Shown: in pieces, positions 13,955-22,815 of the stretch
Numbering within the stretch: position 1 is the first letter of the stretch
Layout of the letters: each line of letters starts with the position of its first letter
DNA from: Paraburkholderia humisilvae
GTDB taxonomy: Bacteria > Pseudomonadota > Gammaproteobacteria > Burkholderiales > Burkholderiaceae
Assembly: GCF_902859855.1 (NCBI RefSeq)
Contig: NZ_CADIKH010000055.1
Location: 1 to 41,538, forward strand
Direction: 5' to 3'
DNA: 41,538 nucleotides
Notes under the pieces: generated by a model
Seen by the model: only the letters and a program-made list of their open reading frames with translations
What the model was told of the DNA's origin: nothing
Database searches by the model: none
Translations under genes and position numbers: made by a program

Positions 13955-16900
13955 ATGACTGATCTTTCCACGCCGCAACGTGCGGGCGGCGCCGCGCTAT
14001 CCGCACAGGCAGCCGCAAGCGTGTCGCCGCAGCGGGCTGTACGGCCCGCCCGCCTGCGATTCGTCACGGCGGCCGCGCTATTCGACGGCCACGACGCGTC
14101 GATCAACATCATGCGGCGCATCTTGCAGTCGAGCGGTGTCGAGGTCATTCATCTCGGCCACAACCGTTCGGTCGATGAAGTCGCTACCGCCGCGTTGCAG
14201 GAAGACGCCGACGGCGTCGCGGTTTCGAGCTATCAGGGCGGTCACATCGAATATTTCCGCTACCTCGTCGATTTGCTGCGTGCGCGCGGCGGCGAGCGCA
14301 TCAAGGTGTTCGGCGGCGGAGGTGGCGTGATCGTGCCCGAAGAGATCGCCGAACTCGAGCGCGATGGCGTCGAGCGGATCTATGCGCCGCACGACGGCCA
14401 GCGTCTGGGCTTGCAAGGGATGATCGACGATATGATCGCGCGCTGTTCGCCAGCCGCGCGCAACGAGGGTGAAGACGTTGGCCGTCGGGCCGCCGCGCAA
14501 CTGGCCAGCGATATCGCGCTCGCGCTTCACGCTGGCGTTGCGCGTGTCGGACAGGAGGCGCGTGACGAACGCGAGCCGGCGAAACACGCCGCTGACCACA
14601 ACGGAATGGTTTTTCGCAAACTCGCGCAACTGATCACCCGACTCGAAACCGGCGCCGAGCCCGAAGCTGTGCGCGCCGCACTCGCGGCTCATGCGCGAGC
14701 GTCGCACGCACCGGTGCTGGGCATCACGGGCACCGGCGGCGCGGGCAAATCTTCGCTGACCGACGAACTGATTCGCCGTTTTCGGCTCGACTACGACGAC
14801 GCGCTGACGATTGCCGTGCTCGCGATCGACCCGTCGCGCCGCAAATCCGGCGGCGCGCTGCTCGGCGACCGCATCCGGATGAACGCGATCGGCGACTGGG
14901 GCGCGGGCGCGCGCGTGTTTATGCGCTCGATGGCGACGCGCGATGCGTCGAGCGAAATTTCCGACGCGTTACCCGACGCGATCGCCGCATGCAAGGCGGC
15001 GGGCTTCGATCTGGTGATCGTCGAGACCTCGGGTATCGGCCAGGGCGACGCCGCGATCGTGCCGCACGTCGACGAGTCGCTGTACGTGATGACGCCGGAG
15101 TTCGGCGCGGCGAGCCAGCTCGAGAAGATCGACATGCTCGATTTTGCCGACTTCGTTGCGATCAACAAGTTCGACCGCAAGGGCGCGGCCGATGCGCTGC
15201 GCGACGTCGCCAAGCAGGTGCAGCGCAATCGCGGCGAATTTTCGACGGCGTCTGCCAGCATGCCGGTGTTCGGCACGATCGCGTCACGCTTTAACGATGA
15301 CGGCGTGACCGCGCTATATCAGCACGTTGTCCGCGCGTTGCACGCGCGCGGATTGCGCGCGGGTCACGCGCGGCTGCCGTTGTTCGACGGCTTGCGTCAT
15401 TCGAGCGGGCGTCACGCAATCGTGCCGCCCGAGCGTGTGCGCTACCTGTCGGACGTCGCGCAGACCGTGCGTGACTATCGCGTGCGCGCCGCGGCGCAGG
15501 CACGCGTCGCGCGCGAGCAATGGCAACTGACGGAAACGCGCCGTATGCTGGCCGAACACGAGCGCGCGTCGTCGTCGAACGATTCGAATGCAGCAGCTAC
15601 CGCGTCGGACAGAGGGCAGGCACAGCGGCTCGACGCGCTGATCGCCGCACGCGCCGCGCAACTCGGCGAACGCGAAAAAGCGTTGCTCGACGCATGGCCG
15701 CGAACGGTCGCTACGTATTCAGGCGACGAACACGTCGTGAAGATCCGCGGTCGTGAAATCCGCACCGCGCTGACTGTCGAGACGCTATCGGGCACCATGG
15801 TCCGCAAGGTCTCCCTGCCGAAGTTCAGCGACCCGGGCGAGATTCTGCGCTGGCTGATGCTCGAGAACCTGCCCGGCTATTTCCCGTTCACCGCGGGCGT
15901 GTTCCCGTTCAAGCGCGAGAACGAAGACCCGACGCGCATGTTCGCCGGCGAAGGCGATCCGTTTCGCACCAACCGCCGCTTCAAGCTGCTGTCGGCGAGC
16001 ATGCCGGCCAAACGCCTGTCGACCGCGTTCGATTCGGTCACGCTCTATGGCGAAGAGCCGCACGAGCGCCCGGATATCTACGGCAAGGTGGGCAACTCGG
16101 GCGTGTCGGTCGCGACGCTCGACGATATGCAAGCGCTCTACGACGGCTTCGACCTGTGCGCGCCGGACACGTCGGTGTCGATGACGATCAACGGACCCGC
16201 GCCGGCGATACTCGCGATGTTCTTCAATGTCGCCATCGACCAGCAGATCGGGCGCGCACGCGAGCGTGCACAACAGGAAGGACGCGCGCCGAGCGTCGAC
16301 GAACTCGCCGCCGCGCGTCGCTTTGCGCTGGAAAACGCGCGTGGCACCGTGCAGGCGGATATCCTGAAAGAAGACCAGGGGCAAAACACCTGCATCTTTT
16401 CGACCGAATTCAGCTTGAAAGTGATGGGCGACATCCAGGCGTACTTCGTCGAGCACGGCGTGCGCAACTTCTATTCGGTGTCGATCTCCGGGTATCACAT
16501 CGCGGAGGCGGGCGCTAACCCGATCTCGCAGCTTGCGTACACGCTCGCGAACGGCTTTACCTATGTCGAGGCGTATCTTGCGCGCGGCATGTCGATCGAT
16601 GACTTTGCACCGAATCTATCGTTCTTCTTCTCGAACGGAATGGACCCGGAATACACCGTGCTCGGTCGCGTCGCGCGGCGGATCTGGGCGGTGGCGCTGC
16701 GCGAGCGTTATGGCGCGAACGAACGCAGCCAGAAGCTGAAGTACCACGTGCAGACGTCGGGCCGCAGCCTGCATGCACAGGAAATCGACTTCAACGACAT
16801 CCGTACGACGCTGCAAGCGCTGATTGCGATCTACGACAACTGCAACTCGCTGCATACGAACGCATTCGACGAAGCGATCACCACGCCGACGGAAGAGTCG

Positions 16901-17440
16901 GTGCGTCGCGCCGTGGCGATCCAGCTGATCATCAACCGCGAGTGGGGGCTCGCGAAGAGCCAGAATCCGAACCAGGGCAGCTTTATCATCGACGAATTGA
17001 CCGATCTCGTCGAAGCCGCGGTGCTCGCGGAGTTTGACCGGCTGACCGAGCGCGGCGGCGTGCTGGGGGCGATGGAAACCGGTTATCAGCGAGCGCGCAT
17101 TCAGGACGAGTCGATGCTGTACGAGCATCGCAAACACGACGGGTCCTATCCGATCGTGGGTGTCAATACATTCCTCGGCGCGCAACCGCATGACGCGCCG
17201 CCGCCGATCGCGCTCGCGCGTTCGACCGAAGATGAAAAGCAAAGCCAGCTCGCGCGGCTACGCGCGTTTCAGGTGTGCCACCGCGATGCCGCGCCCGCAG
17301 CGCTCGAACGCTTGCAGCGGGCGGTGATCGACGATCAAAACGTGTTTGCGGTGCTGATGGATGCGGTGCGTGTCTGCTCGCTCGGGCAGATCACGCATGC
17401 GTTGTTCGAAGTGGGCGGGCAGTATCGACGCAATATGTAG
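13955..17440 (+). CDS. icmF: fused isobutyryl-CoA mutase IcmF
   Basis: A 1161-residue cytoplasmic fusion that interconverts isobutyryl-CoA and n-butyryl-CoA (also reported for isovaleryl/pivalyl-CoA) with adenosylcobalamin. The order is a B12-binding domain with DGHD (44-47, His46 as lower axial ligand), a MeaI-type G-protein chaperone with Walker A GTGGAGKSS (259-267), ETSG (357-360) and NKFD (404-407), then the TIM-barrel mutase domain from about 590. The latter contains EDQGQNTCIF and SGYHIAEAGANP. This order separates IcmF from methylmalonyl-CoA mutase. GGGGGAG precedes the ATG at 13955. No cobalamin riboswitch fits in the 125-nt gap upstream. It ends 61 bp from the convergent nitronate monooxygenase. 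Confidence 0.96.
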   Translation: MTDLSTPQRAGGAALSAQAAASVSPQRAVRPARLRFVTAAALFDGHDASINIMRRILQSSGVEVIHLGHNRSVDEVATAALQEDADGVAVSSYQGGHIEYFRYLVDLLRARGGERIKVFGGGGGVIVPEEIAELERDGVERIYAPHDGQRLGLQGMIDDMIARCSPAARNEGEDVGRRAAAQLASDIALALHAGVARVGQEARDEREPAKHAADHNGMVFRKLAQLITRLETGAEPEAVRAALAAHARASHAPVLGITGTGGAGKSSLTDELIRRFRLDYDDALTIAVLAIDPSRRKSGGALLGDRIRMNAIGDWGAGARVFMRSMATRDASSEISDALPDAIAACKAAGFDLVIVETSGIGQGDAAIVPHVDESLYVMTPEFGAASQLEKIDMLDFADFVAINKFDRKGAADALRDVAKQVQRNRGEFSTASASMPVFGTIASRFNDDGVTALYQHVVRALHARGLRAGHARLPLFDGLRHSSGRHAIVPPERVRYLSDVAQTVRDYRVRAAAQARVAREQWQLTETRRMLAEHERASSSNDSNAAATASDRGQAQRLDALIAARAAQLGEREKALLDAWPRTVATYSGDEHVVKIRGREIRTALTVETLSGTMVRKVSLPKFSDPGEILRWLMLENLPGYFPFTAGVFPFKRENEDPTRMFAGEGDPFRTNRRFKLLSASMPAKRLSTAFDSVTLYGEEPHERPDIYGKVGNSGVSVATLDDMQALYDGFDLCAPDTSVSMTINGPAPAILAMFFNVAIDQQIGRARERAQQEGRAPSVDELAAARRFALENARGTVQADILKEDQGQNTCIFSTEFSLKVMGDIQAYFVEHGVRNFYSVSISGYHIAEAGANPISQLAYTLANGFTYVEAYLARGMSIDDFAPNLSFFFSNGMDPEYTVLGRVARRIWAVALRERYGANERSQKLKYHVQTSGRSLHAQEIDFNDIRTTLQALIAIYDNCNSLHTNAFDEAITTPTEESVRRAVAIQLIINREWGLAKSQNPNQGSFIIDELTDLVEAAVLAEFDRLTERGGVLGAMETGYQRARIQDESMLYEHRKHDGSYPIVGVNTFLGAQPHDAPPPIALARSTEDEKQSQLARLRAFQVCHRDAAPAALERLQRAVIDDQNVFAVLMDAVRVCSLGQITHALFEVGGQYRRNM

Positions 17441-17501
17441 GTTTTCGCGGTTAGGCGTGTTCGCAGCACATATAAAATGTAAATTTGTCTCGAGGCACGC
17501 C

Positions 17502-18461
17502 CTAGCGTGCGATGCCGAGGCGCGCCTTCGCGTCCGCATATTCCTGCTTGAGCCGAGCGACCAGTTCGGCGACGCTCGGCACGTCGTCCATCAGACCGAC
17601 GCCCTGCCCCGCGCCCCAGATGTCGCGCCACGCCTTCGATTTATCACCGGCGAAGTTCATCTTCGATTTGTCCGACTCGGGTAGCGCATCCGGGTCGAGC
17701 CCCGCCGCGATGATGCTCTCGCGGATGTAGTTGCCATGCACACCGGTAAAGAGATTCGTGTAGATGATGTCGGCGGCGCTCGCGTTGACGATCGCTTGCT
17801 TATAGCTGTCGGCAGCGTGCGCTTCCTGCGTCGCGATAAAGCGCGTGCCCATATACGCGAGGTCCGCGCCCATCGCCTGTGCGGCGAGAATCGAGCCGCC
17901 GTTCGCAATCGCGCCCGATAACACGAGCGGCCCGTCGAACACGCGCCGCACTTCACCGACAAGCGCGAACGGCGATGTGGTGCCCGCGTGGCCGCCAGCG
18001 CCGGCGGCCACCAGGATCAGCCCGTCGACGCCCGCATCGAGCGCCTTTTGCGCATGACGCAGATTGATCACATCGTGCAGCACGATGCCGCCGTAGCTAT
18101 GCACGGCATCGACAATCTCTCTCGCCGGCGCGCGCAGACTCGTGATGAAAATCGGCACCTTGTGCTCGATGCACACACGGACGTCGTGTTCGAGCCTTTC
18201 GTTCGACTGATGGACGATCTGGTTGACTGCGATGGGCCCGATCACCGCGTCCGGATGCGCCGCCTGGTGCTCGGCAAGCGCGCTCTGAATCTGTGTGAGC
18301 CATTCGCCGAGCCGCTCCGCGGGGCGCGCGTTGAGCGCCGGAAAAGCCCCGACGATACCGGCTTTGCACTGCGCAAGCACGAGTTCCGGATAGCTGACGA
18401 TAAACATCGGCGACCCGACGACCGGCAGCGTGAGGTTTTGCAGAACGGCTGGCAGTGCCAT
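17502..18461 (-). CDS. nitronate monooxygenase / 2-nitropropane dioxygenase family
   Basis: A 319-residue FMN-dependent TIM-barrel protein that would oxidise alkyl nitronates such as propionate-3-nitronate to carbonyl products and nitrite. Motifs are VVGSPMFIVSYPEL near the N-terminus, then GLILVAAGAGGHAG and LSGAIANGGSILAAQAMGA, which bind the FMN phosphate. The start at 18461 has AGGAG 9 nt upstream; a longer frame to 18566 is low-complexity. Family members are widely over-annotated, and enoyl reductase FabK-like activity is an alternative. It is convergent with icmF and divergent from the dehalogenase-like hydrolase. Confidence 0.88.
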   Translation of the reverse strand: MALPAVLQNLTLPVVGSPMFIVSYPELVLAQCKAGIVGAFPALNARPAERLGEWLTQIQSALAEHQAAHPDAVIGPIAVNQIVHQSNERLEHDVRVCIEHKVPIFITSLRAPAREIVDAVHSYGGIVLHDVINLRHAQKALDAGVDGLILVAAGAGGHAGTTSPFALVGEVRRVFDGPLVLSGAIANGGSILAAQAMGADLAYMGTRFIATQEAHAADSYKQAIVNASAADIIYTNLFTGVHGNYIRESIIAAGLDPDALPESDKSKMNFAGDKSKAWRDIWGAGQGVGLMDDVPSVAELVARLKQEYADAKARLGIAR

Positions 18462-18747
18462 GGCGGAAGTCTCCTGAGCGACGGATCGGGCGCGCGTCCC
18501 TGCATGCATCGGCAGGTTGTGCCGCGCGCCAGGTCGGCATGATGAATAAGTGTAGCGGGGAGCCACCTGTCGCCTAAGAACAGCTTAAGAACGACCGTTC
18601 GATTATAGGCGAGTCGCGGGCCTTACGTGTGTGCTCGACGGTTGGAAGGAGAGTTCGGTTTCTATGTTTGCGTGGGCTAACCCACCTCATGCAGTCACGT
18701 TGGGCTTCTACAATGCGCAGACTCACAACGACAACGAGGCCGCACCG
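18462..18747. other. divergent promoter region
   Basis: A 286-bp gap between the nitronate monooxygenase and hydrolase starts; both promoters must lie here. No specific box was assigned. No fluoride riboswitch-like sequence was recognised despite the downstream dehalogenase-type enzyme. Confidence 0.3.
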
Positions 18748-19635
18748 ATGTTCTTCGAGAACTTCACACCGTTTCGCGTCGCGGCGGATGGCGTCGATAT
18801 CCATGGCGTCAAGGGCGGATCGGGACCGCCTCTGCTGCTGTTGCACGGTCATCCGCAAAACCATCTGATCTGGCATCGGTGCGCCGCTCGTCTCGCTGAG
18901 CATTTCACCGTGATCGCAACGGACCTGCGCGGCTACGGCGCGTCGGCGAAACCGCCGACCGACGCGTCGCACGAGCCGTATTCGAAGCGCGCGATGGCGG
19001 CCGATCAGGTCGCGATGATGCGTCACTTCGGTTTCGAACGCTTCCTCGTGTGCGCGCACGACCGTGGCGCGCGCGTCGCGCACCGGATGGCGCTTGATTA
19101 TCCGGACGCAGTCGAGCGTCTGATGCTGCTCGACATCGCGCCGACCCTTGCGATGTACGAGCGCACCGATCGCGCATTCGCGACGCTGTACTTCCATTGG
19201 TTCTTCCTGATTCAGCCGGCGCCGTTCCCGGAGACGCTGATCGAAGCCAACCCGGCGGCCTACGTCGATCGCGTCATGGCGACGCACGCGGGGCTCGCAC
19301 CGTTCGCACCGGACGCACTGGATGCGTATCGCCACGCGCTGCGGCAACCCGGTGCGGTACACGCGATGTGCGAGGACTACCGCGCGGCCGCGACGATCGA
19401 TCTCGAACACGACCGCGCCGATATCGAACGCGGCCACCGGATCGGTTGTCCGTTGCGGGTGCTTTGGGGTGTGCAAGGTGTGATCGAGCAATGCTTCGAG
19501 CCGCTCGCCGAGTGGCGCAAAGTCGCGCGGGACGTGAGCGGCCGTGCGCTGCCGTGCGGCCACTACATGCCCGAGGAAGCGCCCGACGAACTGCTCGCCG
19601 AGATGCTGTCGTTTTTCGAGGCTATCGATTCGTAG
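18748..19635 (+). CDS. alpha/beta hydrolase, probable fluoroacetate/haloacetate dehalogenase
   Basis: A 295-residue cytoplasmic alpha/beta hydrolase. It keeps the full residue set described for fluoroacetate dehalogenase: nucleophile D105 in AHDRGAR, carboxylate-binding R106 and R109, acid D129, base H272 in CGHYMPEE, and the fluoride pocket H150, W151 and Y211. It also has HGHPQN (33-38) and DLRGYGAS. The spacing follows the R. palustris enzyme with small constant offsets. It would release fluoride and glycolate from fluoroacetate. Epoxide hydrolase is less likely because the His-Trp pair is present. GAGG lies 8 nt before the ATG at 18748. Its 3' end overlaps the convergent lrp gene by 14 bp. 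Confidence 0.87.
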   Translation: MFFENFTPFRVAADGVDIHGVKGGSGPPLLLLHGHPQNHLIWHRCAARLAEHFTVIATDLRGYGASAKPPTDASHEPYSKRAMAADQVAMMRHFGFERFLVCAHDRGARVAHRMALDYPDAVERLMLLDIAPTLAMYERTDRAFATLYFHWFFLIQPAPFPETLIEANPAAYVDRVMATHAGLAPFAPDALDAYRHALRQPGAVHAMCEDYRAAATIDLEHDRADIERGHRIGCPLRVLWGVQGVIEQCFEPLAEWRKVARDVSGRALPCGHYMPEEAPDELLAEMLSFFEAIDS

Positions 19636-20140
19636 CGGGCGCGGCGCGCGCACCCAGCGGCGGCAGGCGGCGCGGCACCGGCGTCGATTTGACGATCGCG
19701 GTGCTGGTTTCCGCGCGCTCCGTCACTTTTGACAAAATCTCGTCTAGCTGCTCGATCGAGCGCAAATACAACCGGCAGATGAAGCAGTCGTCGCCGGTCA
19801 CCTTGTCGCATTCGACAAACTCTGGAATACGCCGGATCACCTCTTCAACCAGATGCAGTTGGCCGGGCAGCGGCTTGACCCGGACAATCGCCTGCAACGT
19901 ATAGCCGAGCGCACGCGGATTGATGTGCACGGTGAACCGTTCGATCACGCCCGATGCTTCGAGGCGGCGCACGCGGTCGGCGGTGGCGGGGGCCGACAGG
20001 CCGACACTCCGCGCGAGTTCGCTGACCGGTTGACGGGCGTCCCCGGCGAGCGCGGACAGCAATGCACGGTCGGTATCGTCGAGCGGCGCAACCGGCGGCG
20101 AAGTTGCGACCGATGCGGAGGAACTGAGGCGTTTTGTCAT
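19622..20140 (-). CDS. Lrp/AsnC-family transcriptional regulator
   Basis: A 172-residue feast/famine regulator. An N-terminal helix-turn-helix (about 20-60, PVSELARSVGLSAPATADRV) is followed by the RAM effector domain with VEECHRVTG-like GDDCFICRLYL. It is divergent from the DMT-family exporter 100 bp away, the usual layout in which the Lrp protein senses an amino acid and controls its exporter. AAGG precedes the ATG at 20140. The C-terminal 25 residues are Pro/Ala/Arg-rich and overlap the end of the hydrolase gene. Confidence 0.92.
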   Translation of the reverse strand: MTKRLSSSASVATSPPVAPLDDTDRALLSALAGDARQPVSELARSVGLSAPATADRVRRLEASGVIERFTVHINPRALGYTLQAIVRVKPLPGQLHLVEEVIRRIPEFVECDKVTGDDCFICRLYLRSIEQLDEILSKVTERAETSTAIVKSTPVPRRLPPLGARAAPATNR

Positions 20141-20186
20141 TTGAGCCTTCGTTTGACAGGTCGACACGCGTGTTTACTTAAGTTTA

Positions 20187-20202
20187 GCCCTGTATTCAGG
20201 GC
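20187..20202. promoter_or_regulatory. candidate Lrp operator
   Basis: GCCCTG (20187-20192) and CAGGGC (20197-20202) form a perfect inverted repeat around TATT, midway between the divergent lrp and transporter genes. The 16-bp size suits one Lrp dimer. A second palindrome, ACTTAAGT, lies just to the left (20176-20183). Confidence 0.45.
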
Positions 20203-20264
20203 GTCACATTCATTACACTGCCTTCATTGATGAGAAAGGGTTAGCAATGGTTCGGGAGGATCCC

Positions 20265-21167
20265 ATGGCGGCGAATAGCGACATCCGGCGCGGCGCGCTC
20301 GAAATGACCATCGCGATGCTGATGTCCGGCACGATCGGGTGGCTGGTCGTGTCGTCGCAGCAATCGTCACAGAACGTCGTGTTCTTTCGTTGTCTGTTCG
20401 GCGGCGCGACGCTCGCGCTCGTCTGCGCAGCGCGCGGTCTGTTCCAGCACAAGCTGTTCACCTGGCGCATGCTTGCGCTCGCCACGCTCGGCGGCATCGC
20501 GATCGTGATCAACTGGGTGCTACTGTTTGCCGCGTATTCACGCGCGTCGATCTCGATGGCGACCACGGTCTATAGCACGCAACCCTTCATGCTGGTCGCG
20601 CTGGGTGCGTTCGTGCTTCGCGAGCGCGTGACGGCGTCGGCGATCGCATGGCTGGTCGTCGCATTCGCCGGGCTGGTGCTCGTCGTGAAAGTTGAACCGG
20701 CGGTGCTTGCCGTGCCGGGGCAATACCTGCAAGGTGTGGCGCTCGCGGCGGGCGCGGCGTTTCTGTGGGCCGTGTCGTCGATTATCACGAAGTATCTGAA
20801 GTCGACGCCGCCGCATCTGATTGCGTTGATCACCACAGCAACGGGTGTCGTGATGCTCGCGCCGTTTGTCCGCTTCGATGCATTGCCAACCAGCGGCGTG
20901 CACTGGTTGCAGCTTGCGACGCTCGGCGTCGTCAATACCGGCGTGATGTATGTGCTGCTGTACGGCGCGATCCAGAAGCTGCCGACCGCAATGACCGGCG
21001 CGCTGTCGTTTATTTACCCGGTGGTGGCGATCGTCGTTGATCGGGTGGCGTTCGGGCAAAAGCTCGCATGGATTCAGGTGTTAGGCGCCATACTGATCCT
21101 GCTGGCTGCCGCGGGTGTCAATCTCGGGTGGCGCATTGTGCCGGCACGTCGCTTTTCGTCGACCTGA
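20265..21167 (+). CDS. DMT-superfamily (EamA) transporter
   Basis: An inner-membrane transporter of 300 residues with ten predicted hydrophobic segments, arranged as two EamA repeats. The second begins near GVALAAGAAFLWAVSSIIT. Family members commonly export amino acids or metabolites. The divergent Lrp-type regulator suggests an amino-acid-type substrate. Two starts compete: 20247 (MVREDP, with AAAGG) and 20265 (MAANSD, with GGGAGG 5 nt upstream); the latter was chosen for its stronger Shine-Dalgarno sequence. A strong terminator lies about 215 bp downstream. Confidence 0.92.
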   Translation: MAANSDIRRGALEMTIAMLMSGTIGWLVVSSQQSSQNVVFFRCLFGGATLALVCAARGLFQHKLFTWRMLALATLGGIAIVINWVLLFAAYSRASISMATTVYSTQPFMLVALGAFVLRERVTASAIAWLVVAFAGLVLVVKVEPAVLAVPGQYLQGVALAAGAAFLWAVSSIITKYLKSTPPHLIALITTATGVVMLAPFVRFDALPTSGVHWLQLATLGVVNTGVMYVLLYGAIQKLPTAMTGALSFIYPVVAIVVDRVAFGQKLAWIQVLGAILILLAAAGVNLGWRIVPARRFSST

Positions 21168-21380
21168 TCAGATAATATGGATTACAGAACATGGCGTTCG
21201 ATCCGTTCGCGGTCCGTTCGCTTCAGGCGGCTGTAAAGCCGGGGTTGACGTCCTTGATTGGGCTCTTTGCTGCCGCACGCCGATGTCCGTAGGGAAACCC
21301 CCGATGCGGGGATATGCGTTATGGAAGTATGATTTATAGCGACGCTGATCACGTCACACAGAAGTCACACAAAGTATTGT
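21168..21380. other. intergenic region after the transporter
   Basis: No protein gene supported. It contains a small hairpin CGGCT/AGCCG near 21229-21242 and a GTCACACA direct repeat just before the terminator (around 21353-21371). A short non-coding RNA ending at the terminator is possible but no promoter could be assigned. Confidence 0.3.
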
Positions 21381-21418
21381 GCCGCTCGCCAGACTTGCCG
21401 AGCGGCTTTTCTTTTTTG
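21381..21418 (+). terminator. intrinsic terminator
   Basis: GCCGCTCG (21381-21388) pairs perfectly with CGAGCGGC (21399-21406), followed by TTTTCTTTTTTG. It is strong on the plus strand. It either ends the DMT-transporter transcript after a 200-nt trailer or ends a separate small RNA. Confidence 0.85.
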
Positions 21419-21430
21419 TGCTGCCTAAAT

Positions 21431-22351
21431 TCATGTTATGCGCGTGCTCACCTGCTCGCCGTCGATACGCAGCGGCCCATCTCTGCGGGCGAGATCTTCG
21501 ATGATTTGCCGCACCAGCGCCGGCCATGCGCGACGCGGCGCCAATCGTGTAGCGGCGGCACGCATCGCGCTCGCGTTTTCGAGCATGTCGGTGAGCGCGT
21601 CGAAGTGCGTGCTGCGCACATCGAGCAGCCTGAACACGAGCAGCACCTTGAGCGCGTTTCTTGCGTTGCGCGCGGGGTCCGCGCGCAACCACGCGACACG
21701 GGAAAAGGCGCGTTCGAGTGCCGGCTGCACGTTAGCAAACGGTGCACCATGACCGGGAATCACCATGGCAACGTCGAGGCTTGCGATCGATTCGAGTACC
21801 GCGTGCTGTTCGGCAAATCCGCTCTCGCCATCCAGCTCCGGAAAAATCACACCAAAACCGTTCTCCCACAGCGCGTCCGCGCTGATCAGCACGCGCTCGT
21901 CCGCGCAGTAGAGCATCAGTGAATGCGGGTCGTGGCCCGGTGCAGCGAGCACGTGCCAATCGAGTGCGCCCAGTTCAATGTGCGTGCCGGGTGTGAGCGA
22001 GCCGGTGGCTGAAAAGCGCTCGCAGAACTGGCCGGTTGCGCGGAACGTCAGGCGGGTTTCATCCCAGCGCCGCACGGTGTCCGCCTCCGCGGCCGGAATC
22101 AGTGTTTCGCACGGCCATGTGTGCTGCAGGAGCGCGTTGCCGCCGCAATGATCGGAATGCAGATGGGTGTTGACGATGCAATCGAGCGTCCGCGCGCCGA
22201 GCGCGTGCCGTACCAGCGCGACGGTTTGCGGCGCATGCGTTGCGTAACCGGTATCGATCAGTGCCGTGCGACGGTCATCGACCAGCAACACGTTGTTCGA
22301 CGACAGCCAGCCGCGTTCGAACACGCGTATCGATGGGGGCAGGCTTATCAT
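21431..22351 (-). CDS. MBL-fold metallo-hydrolase
   Basis: A 306-residue metallo-beta-lactamase-fold hydrolase. The metal motif THLHSDH (62-68: H63, H65, D67, H68) is followed by further ligands in APGHDPHS and by VIPGHGAP. The C-terminal 100 residues are helical, as in the thioesterase/glyoxalase-II-like members. It is the last gene of a four-gene operon; its ATG overlaps the MaoC stop by 4 nt. The substrate may be a thioester given the hot-dog neighbour, which is an inference. Confidence 0.88.
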   Translation of the reverse strand: MISLPPSIRVFERGWLSSNNVLLVDDRRTALIDTGYATHAPQTVALVRHALGARTLDCIVNTHLHSDHCGGNALLQHTWPCETLIPAAEADTVRRWDETRLTFRATGQFCERFSATGSLTPGTHIELGALDWHVLAAPGHDPHSLMLYCADERVLISADALWENGFGVIFPELDGESGFAEQHAVLESIASLDVAMVIPGHGAPFANVQPALERAFSRVAWLRADPARNARNALKVLLVFRLLDVRSTHFDALTDMLENASAMRAAATRLAPRRAWPALVRQIIEDLARRDGPLRIDGEQVSTRIT

Positions 22352-22815
22352 CGCGCGCGACCTTCACCCGCGTGTTGCGAAGCCGGTTTCGGCATCACCA
22401 GCACCGTCGCGTTGGCAAGCACGACCGTTTCGTCGCGCTGGTTCACTGCGTTGCCGTCGAGTTGAACAAGATCGCCGTTCAGGCTCGGCTTCCAGTACGC
22501 ACTGCGCACTTGCCAGGTGAAAGTCAGCGTGTCGTCGCTGTGCGCCGCCTGCTTCAGCTTGATGTCGAATTCGAGGCCGAGCGGTTGCGCGTATTGCGCA
22601 AAGTGCGTCGCGACGAGCGCCATCAGGTACGCGCTCGGTTGCGTACCCGAGGCGATTAGCCCGCCGAAGCGGCTTTGCGCCGCGTACCGATCGTCGTGAT
22701 GCAACGGGTTCAGGTCGTTGACCAGGGTCGCGAACGATTTCACCGAGTCAGCGCTGAGCGCGAGCGTCGAGCTGAACGTTTCGCCGACGGTCACGACGCG
22801 CGGTGGCGCGTTCAT
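22348..22815 (-). CDS. MaoC-family hot-dog dehydratase
   Basis: A 155-residue single hot-dog protein of the MaoC/R-specific enoyl-CoA hydratase type. The catalytic motif NDLNPLHHD places D34 and H39 five residues apart, and FGGLIASG follows (50-57). Such enzymes hydrate 2-enoyl-CoA to (R)-3-hydroxyacyl-CoA. It overlaps both neighbours by 4 nt (ATGA), so translation is probably coupled. The Ala/Arg-rich C-terminus is likely disordered. Confidence 0.9.
   Translation of the reverse strand: MNAPPRVVTVGETFSSTLALSADSVKSFATLVNDLNPLHHDDRYAAQSRFGGLIASGTQPSAYLMALVATHFAQYAQPLGLEFDIKLKQAAHSDDTLTFTWQVRSAYWKPSLNGDLVQLDGNAVNQRDETVVLANATVLVMPKPASQHAGEGRAR

Noticed and set aside
18462..18747. Fluoride riboswitch upstream of the dehalogenase-type gene
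   Set aside because: The characteristic conserved motif was not found on the plus strand.
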